This document shows, piece by piece, positions 4,676 to 7,681 of a stretch of DNA of 7,681 nucleotides. Position numbers and translations under genes: made by a program. This stretch comes from CBDUXZ01 sp965371325 [NCBI: uncultured bacterium] (GTDB taxonomy: Bacteria > JAUYMQ01): the NCBI GenBank assembly GCA_965371325.1, contig CBDUXZ010000082.1, forward strand, positions 1-7,681, given 5' to 3'. The notes beneath the pieces are model-generated. The model was not told where the DNA came from, did no database searches, and saw nothing but the letters and a program-made list of their open reading frames with translations. The first letter of the stretch is position 1, and every line of letters starts with the position of its first letter.

Positions 4676-6385
4676 ATGGATCGCCTCAGAGCAACACTCA
4701 AGCGAATAGATGGGCGGGGATACAAGGCCTACCAGGATATTGTGGGCCACTACCGCGGGTCCTCCTTCAAGCTCCTCATCGATCACGTGCAGCCCGATCC
4801 CTTCGCGCGTCCCACGGGGCTGCGCATCCAGATCCAGACGCGGGTCGCCCAATTCCCCCCGGATCTCCATGATACCCCCTCACGCAGCACGGCTCTCGCC
4901 GATCTCCTCGCGCGACGGTTTTCGCGAGCCCTCGACGACGGGAAGGGAGAGGGTGACGGCGGGGGGTTCCGGGTTTGCGCAGGTAAGCAGACCGTGATCC
5001 CCCGCACAGCGGTTCTCATCGAGCATGGAAGCCTGGAGGCGCGTCTGACACTGAGCCTTCCGGCCAGAGGGCGCCGCACTCTGGGAAGAGAGGCTACCGC
5101 GCTGCTCTGCAGCAGGCTTCCGAAGGCAGTCGAGGAGTCGCTCCTCATGGGGGCATATCCGGCGGAGGAGCTGGAAGCCTGGGTCCGGGCAAATAACAAT
5201 CAGCAGGCCCTTCGCGGCGCCCTGGAAGGACTCGGGCTCGTTGCGTTCGTTGCAAACGGATCGATCCTGCCGCGTCGGAGCGGCATTGACGACCGGCCCC
5301 TCGGGGAGAACGCCGTCCCGTTCGAATCACCCCCCTCCCTCGAAGTAGAAATCTCTCTTCCGGAAGGGCGATCCGTCCGGGGCATGGGCATACGCCGTGG
5401 CGTTACGCTCATCGTCGGGGGAGGCTATCACGGAAAGTCGACCCTCCTCTCGGGCATCGCCCGCGGCGTGTACGATCATATTCCAGGCGACGGGCGTGAG
5501 CTGGTCGTCACCGTGCCGGAGGCGATCAAGGTCCGGGCGGAGAGCGGACGGAGCGTGGCGGGCATTGACCTTCGCCCATTCCTCGGCGAGCTTCCCGGGG
5601 GGCGCAGCACAGCGGACTTCAGCACACAGAACGCCAGCGGTTCCACGAGCCAGGCGGCCGCTATCATCGAATCACTCCAGATGAACGCCCGGTTGCTCCT
5701 TCTCGACGAGGACACCTGCGCCACGAATTTCATGGTGCGCGACGCGCGCATGCAGGCCCTCGTCCCGAACAAGCTGGAGCCCATCACCCCCTTCATCGAC
5801 AAGGTTCGCTCTCTCTTCGACGGACGGGGCGTGAGCAGTATCCTGGTCATGGGAGGGGCCGGCGACTACCTCGATGTCGCAGACTGCGTAATTCTGATGG
5901 ACAACTACCGGGCCGTGGATGTGACGCATCGGGCCCGTCTGATCGCGCGCAGCCACCCCACCGGGCGCGAATCTCCCGGCAAGGGGCCCTTCGGCGAGGT
6001 TACGGCCCGGCTTCCCGATCCGGCGAGCCTGCGCGCGTCGAAAGGGCACCGGGAGGTGCGCATAGATGTACGAGGTCCCCACACGCTGATGTACGGGCGG
6101 GAATCCCTCGATCTCACGGCATTGGAACAGATCGAAGAGGAGGCGCAAACACGGGCCATCGGATGGGCGATTCATCTCATGGCGTCGAAGCATCTGCGCG
6201 CTTCAGTCTCCTTGCGCCGGGCGGTCGAAGCGGCCGTGGACGAAGTTCGACGGCGGGGCCTGGATGCCCTCACACCATTCCCCGTGGGCGATCTCGCCCT
6301 CCCGCGAGCGCTTGAAATTGCCTCGGCGGTGAATCGCATTCGCAATCTCCGGATCAAACGCCCGGCGCCCGCGGAAGAGTCCTGA
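4676..6385 (+). CDS. predicted ATPase of the ABC class (COG3044-type)
   Basis: A 569-residue cytoplasmic protein that looks complete for its family. The ATG at 4676 has a weak ribosome site (GGAT, 6 bp away), and the family's N-terminal motif starts within a few residues of it. Seen in order: IDGRGYKAYQ (about 12-21), HVQPDPFARPTGLRI, LPARGRRTLGREA, Walker A GGGYHGKST (248-256), the family signature NASGSTSQAA (319-328) in the place of the ABC signature, Walker B LLLLDEDTCATNF (D344, E345) and MGGAGDYLDVADCV where other ABC proteins have the H-loop. There are no membrane segments, so it is not a transporter. Proteins of this class are widespread and poorly understood; the trypanosome member MRB1590 is linked to RNA editing and suggests RNA binding. 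The divergent neighbour with an EF-Tu-like barrel and basic tail fits an RNA or translation link, by inference. Confidence 0.93.
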   Translation: MDRLRATLKRIDGRGYKAYQDIVGHYRGSSFKLLIDHVQPDPFARPTGLRIQIQTRVAQFPPDLHDTPSRSTALADLLARRFSRALDDGKGEGDGGGFRVCAGKQTVIPRTAVLIEHGSLEARLTLSLPARGRRTLGREATALLCSRLPKAVEESLLMGAYPAEELEAWVRANNNQQALRGALEGLGLVAFVANGSILPRRSGIDDRPLGENAVPFESPPSLEVEISLPEGRSVRGMGIRRGVTLIVGGGYHGKSTLLSGIARGVYDHIPGDGRELVVTVPEAIKVRAESGRSVAGIDLRPFLGELPGGRSTADFSTQNASGSTSQAAAIIESLQMNARLLLLDEDTCATNFMVRDARMQALVPNKLEPITPFIDKVRSLFDGRGVSSILVMGGAGDYLDVADCVILMDNYRAVDVTHRARLIARSHPTGRESPGKGPFGEVTARLPDPASLRASKGHREVRIDVRGPHTLMYGRESLDLTALEQIEEEAQTRAIGWAIHLMASKHLRASVSLRRAVEAAVDEVRRRGLDALTPFPVGDLALPRALEIASAVNRIRNLRIKRPAPAEES

Positions 6386-6391
6386 AAAGAC

Positions 6392-6419
6392 GAAGCCCCC
6401 GCCGGAAGACGGGGGCTTC
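6392..6419. terminator. bidirectional hairpin between convergent genes
   Basis: GAAGCCCCCG (6392-6401) and CGGGGGCTTC (6410-6419) form a perfect 10 bp stem with an 8 nt loop. It lies 6 bp after the plus-strand stop and 25 bp after the minus-strand stop at 6445. Read on the minus strand it is followed by GTCTTTTC, a modest T run; on the plus strand only TCGC follows. It probably ends both transcripts, more clearly the minus-strand one. Confidence 0.8.
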
Positions 6420-6444
6420 TCGCAAAATTATCTGCCCATTTACT

Positions 6445-6996
6445 TCAGCGAACGTTCACGCCCACGAATACGAACTGCTTGTCCACGGGCGCCGCCGCCA
6501 GCTTGGCCGCCAGCTTTTCCTTCTCGAACTCCGCCACCAGGCAAGCCTGGAGCGCAGCCTGCGCATTCTCCAGTTTGTCTTCGGATCGGAAGGTGAGTGA
6601 CCCGTAGTCATAGCCAATTTTCACATTCCCAAAGTAGGTGGCCCGGCCCGCGCCCACATCAACAACAGGCTGATTGAGGAAAGCCTCCCGCTTCTCCTTG
6701 TTCTTCTCTTTCTTGTTCTCCACCACATCGAGCTTGATCTTGCCGGCGTCCACTTCGCCGGCCACATAGCCGTTCTTGCACATCTTGAACTTTTTCTTCT
6801 TCTTCTCGTTATCTCCCACGACGACGATGAGCTTGCCTTCGCCGCTCCAGGAGTCACCCATTACCTTGTCATTGAGCCGGCCAAAGATTATTCCCTTTTC
6901 TCCCGCAACCGCTGGCAGCGGCGAGAAGGCCACCGTCGATCCGAAAGCCACCAGGCATATAATCAGAGCCAATGAAGTCCATCCCGGAAATTTCAC
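6445..6996 (-). CDS. exported Lys-rich protein of unknown function
   Basis: A 183-residue product starting with GTG at 6996; GGAGG lies 11 bases upstream, a little far but acceptable. The N-terminus is a Sec signal peptide: MKF, a hydrophobic core LALIICLVAFG (9-19), and a likely cleavage site AVA|GE after residue 31. The Cys at 14 does not make a proper lipobox (L-I-I-C). The mature part is predicted mostly beta: IIFGRLND, KLIVVVGDN, a run of five Lys (EKKKKKFK), YVAGEVDAGKIKLDVVE, a Lys/Glu-rich loop, and VDVGAGRATYFGNVKIGYDYG, then an Ala/Glu/Lys-rich helix. The two G-rich strand pairs recall small secreted beta-sandwich domains, but I recognise no family. It is convergent with the ABC-class ATPase gene and has its own promoter, so no functional link is implied. 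Confidence 0.82.
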   Translation of the reverse strand: MKFPGWTSLALIICLVAFGSTVAFSPLPAVAGEKGIIFGRLNDKVMGDSWSGEGKLIVVVGDNEKKKKKFKMCKNGYVAGEVDAGKIKLDVVENKKEKNKEKREAFLNQPVVDVGAGRATYFGNVKIGYDYGSLTFRSEDKLENAQAALQACLVAEFEKEKLAAKLAAAPVDKQFVFVGVNVR

Positions 6997-7079
6997 CTGT
7001 TCTATCCTCCGTTCGTGAATATGGGTCTTTCCTTGAGATTCGGAAAGATGCGCGATCCGAGTGAGCCTGACCGGCCCCT

Positions 7080-7108
7080 ATAGTTACTTGGAGCCCGTAA
7101 AGTGTCAA
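7080..7108 (-). promoter_or_regulatory. sigma70-type promoter for the exported protein gene
   Basis: On the minus strand a perfect -35, TTGACA (7108-7103), is followed after 17 bp by AACTAT (7085-7080), 3 of 6 to consensus. An overlapping TATAGG has a 20 bp spacer, which is too long. The start would be near 7073 and the leader about 77 nt. Confidence 0.5.
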
Positions 7109-7214
7109 TCGCAGGCCTCGAAGGGGCTTCGAGAGAGCTGAAGGCGCCGGGGTCGAGGAGCATGACGGGGGCGTCCCTCACCTATTCATCGTGAAGTGCG
7201 AACCGGCCGGATGT

Positions 7215-7268
7215 GCAACCTCGCTCGGCGTCTTCCCCGAGCGGAGAGCCTTCGGGGAGGCTGGTTGC
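7215..7268 (-). ncRNA. possible three-way-junction RNA structure in the hydratase 3' region
   Basis: GCAACC (7215-7220) pairs with GGTTGC (7263-7268). Inside this closing stem are two perfect hairpins, GCTCGG/CCGAGC (7223-7242) and AGCCT/AGGCT (7247-7262). All three stems are exact, with few unpaired bases between them. It lies 27-80 bp after the hydratase stop on the minus strand. It could be a processed 3' end, a terminator-like element without a T run, or chance in GC-rich DNA. On the minus strand CCGGCAACCAGCCT resembles part of the SAM-I riboswitch core, but the rest of that riboswitch is absent. Confidence 0.3.
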
Positions 7269-7295
7269 CGGCTGCATAGTGAGAGGGCTGGATCC

Positions 7296-7681
7296 CTATT
7301 TTCCACGGAATCTGGAATAATCTACCGGGCGCTTCTCCACGAAGGCGATCTTCCCCTCCGCGGCTTCTTCCGTGCCGTAGAAGAGGGAAAGGGCCTGGAA
7401 TCCGAGTTTCCCGATTCCCGCGATGGCCTCCGTGTCGGCATTCATCGACGATTTCACCATCGCGAGCGCCGTGGGACTTTTATCCAGAAGCTCGCGGCAC
7501 CAGAGGGCCACCTCCTCTTCGAGCGTCTCGTGAGGGACGACGCGGTTCACCAGGCCCATCTCGAGCGCTTGCCGGGCCGTGTACTGACGGCAAAGCATCC
7601 AGATTTCACGCGCCCTCTTCTCCCCCACAACGCGCGCCAGATACGCGGTGCCATAACCCGGATCAACGCTCCCCACACGGG
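7296..7681 (-). CDS. enoyl-CoA hydratase/isomerase family protein, MenB/BadI-like, 3' part
   Basis: Partial: the start lies beyond the right edge; 128 residues to the TAG at 7296-7298 are visible. These are the C-terminal half of a crotonase-fold CoA enzyme. Key blocks are RVGSVDPGYGTAYLARVVGE at the visible N-end, the helix KRAREIW, YTARQALEMGLVNRVVP, LLDKSPTALAMVKSSMNADT and the end YGTEEAAEGKIAFVEKRPVDY. The pattern, including the SxDxGYG Asp region and the final EKRxPD-like tail, is that of 1,4-dihydroxy-2-naphthoyl-CoA synthase (MenB) and its relative BadI, the ring-opening hydrolase of anaerobic benzoate breakdown. From memory, S-V-D-P-G-Y-G is closer to BadI and S-F-D-G-G-Y-G to MenB, so the subgroup is open. 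The oxyanion-hole half is not visible. Confidence 0.9.
   Translation of the reverse strand, partial: RVGSVDPGYGTAYLARVVGEKRAREIWMLCRQYTARQALEMGLVNRVVPHETLEEEVALWCRELLDKSPTALAMVKSSMNADTEAIAGIGKLGFQALSLFYGTEEAAEGKIAFVEKRPVDYSRFRGK

Larger units (their letters stand above)
6997..7295 (-). other. 299 bp gap between the hydratase and exported protein genes
   Basis: No gene is supported. It holds the 3' region of the hydratase gene and the promoter of the exported protein gene (7080-7108). Its most notable part is a predicted three-way junction at 7215-7268. Confidence 0.5.

Noticed and set aside
7200-7285. SAM-I riboswitch on the minus strand
   Set aside because: CCGGCAACCAGCCT resembles one core block, but the closing P1 stem, the kink-turn bases and the GGTGC block are missing. 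It also lies after a gene end, about 220 bp from the next start.

Overview
The window looks like chromosomal DNA from a GC-rich bacterium, probably Gram-negative. It has a sigma54 activator (bacterial enhancer-binding protein, bEBP) with a -24/-12 promoter next to it, an exported protein with a Sec signal, and a crotonase-family CoA enzyme. I cannot name the phylum; a deltaproteobacterium-like or uncultured relative is only a guess. I see no rRNA, tRNA, transposase, integrase or CRISPR array.

Region 1 (1-3481, plus strand) reads as one regulatory unit. It starts with the 3' part of an NtrC-family sigma54 activator gene (stop at 695). A 594 bp gap follows. It holds two copies of a dyad, GTAA(R)-N6-(Y)TTACA, centred near 725 and 839, and a 19 bp palindrome between them. 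A sigma54-type promoter lies at 924-940, so its start would be near 951, about 110 bp downstream of the second dyad. Next come a leader of about 340 nt with a perfect 16 bp hairpin, two small paralogous ribbon-helix-helix (RHH)-like proteins (1290-1493 and 1571-1828), and a 510 aa Ycf46-like AAA ATPase (1949-3481). I infer that the activator switches on this RHH-RHH-AAA cluster.

Region 2 (3482-6420) holds two divergent genes with facing promoters in a 318 bp gap. On the minus strand (3743-4357) is a protein with a lysine/arginine-rich, histone-H1-like tail, built partly from a 70 bp direct repeat, joined to a small EF-Tu domain-2-like beta-barrel. On the plus strand (4676-6385) is a full-length COG3044-type 'predicted ATPase of the ABC class'. 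A hairpin at 6392-6419 ends it and the convergent gene that follows.

Region 3 (6445-7681, minus strand) holds a Lys-rich exported protein of unknown function with its own sigma70-like promoter. After a structured 299 bp gap comes the 3' part of a MenB/BadI-like enoyl-CoA hydratase gene that runs off the right edge.

The main points of interest are the sigma54 cluster with its repeated operator and long leader, the paired RHH proteins without a visible toxin, and the basic-tail/EF-Tu-barrel fusion facing an ABC-class ATPase.
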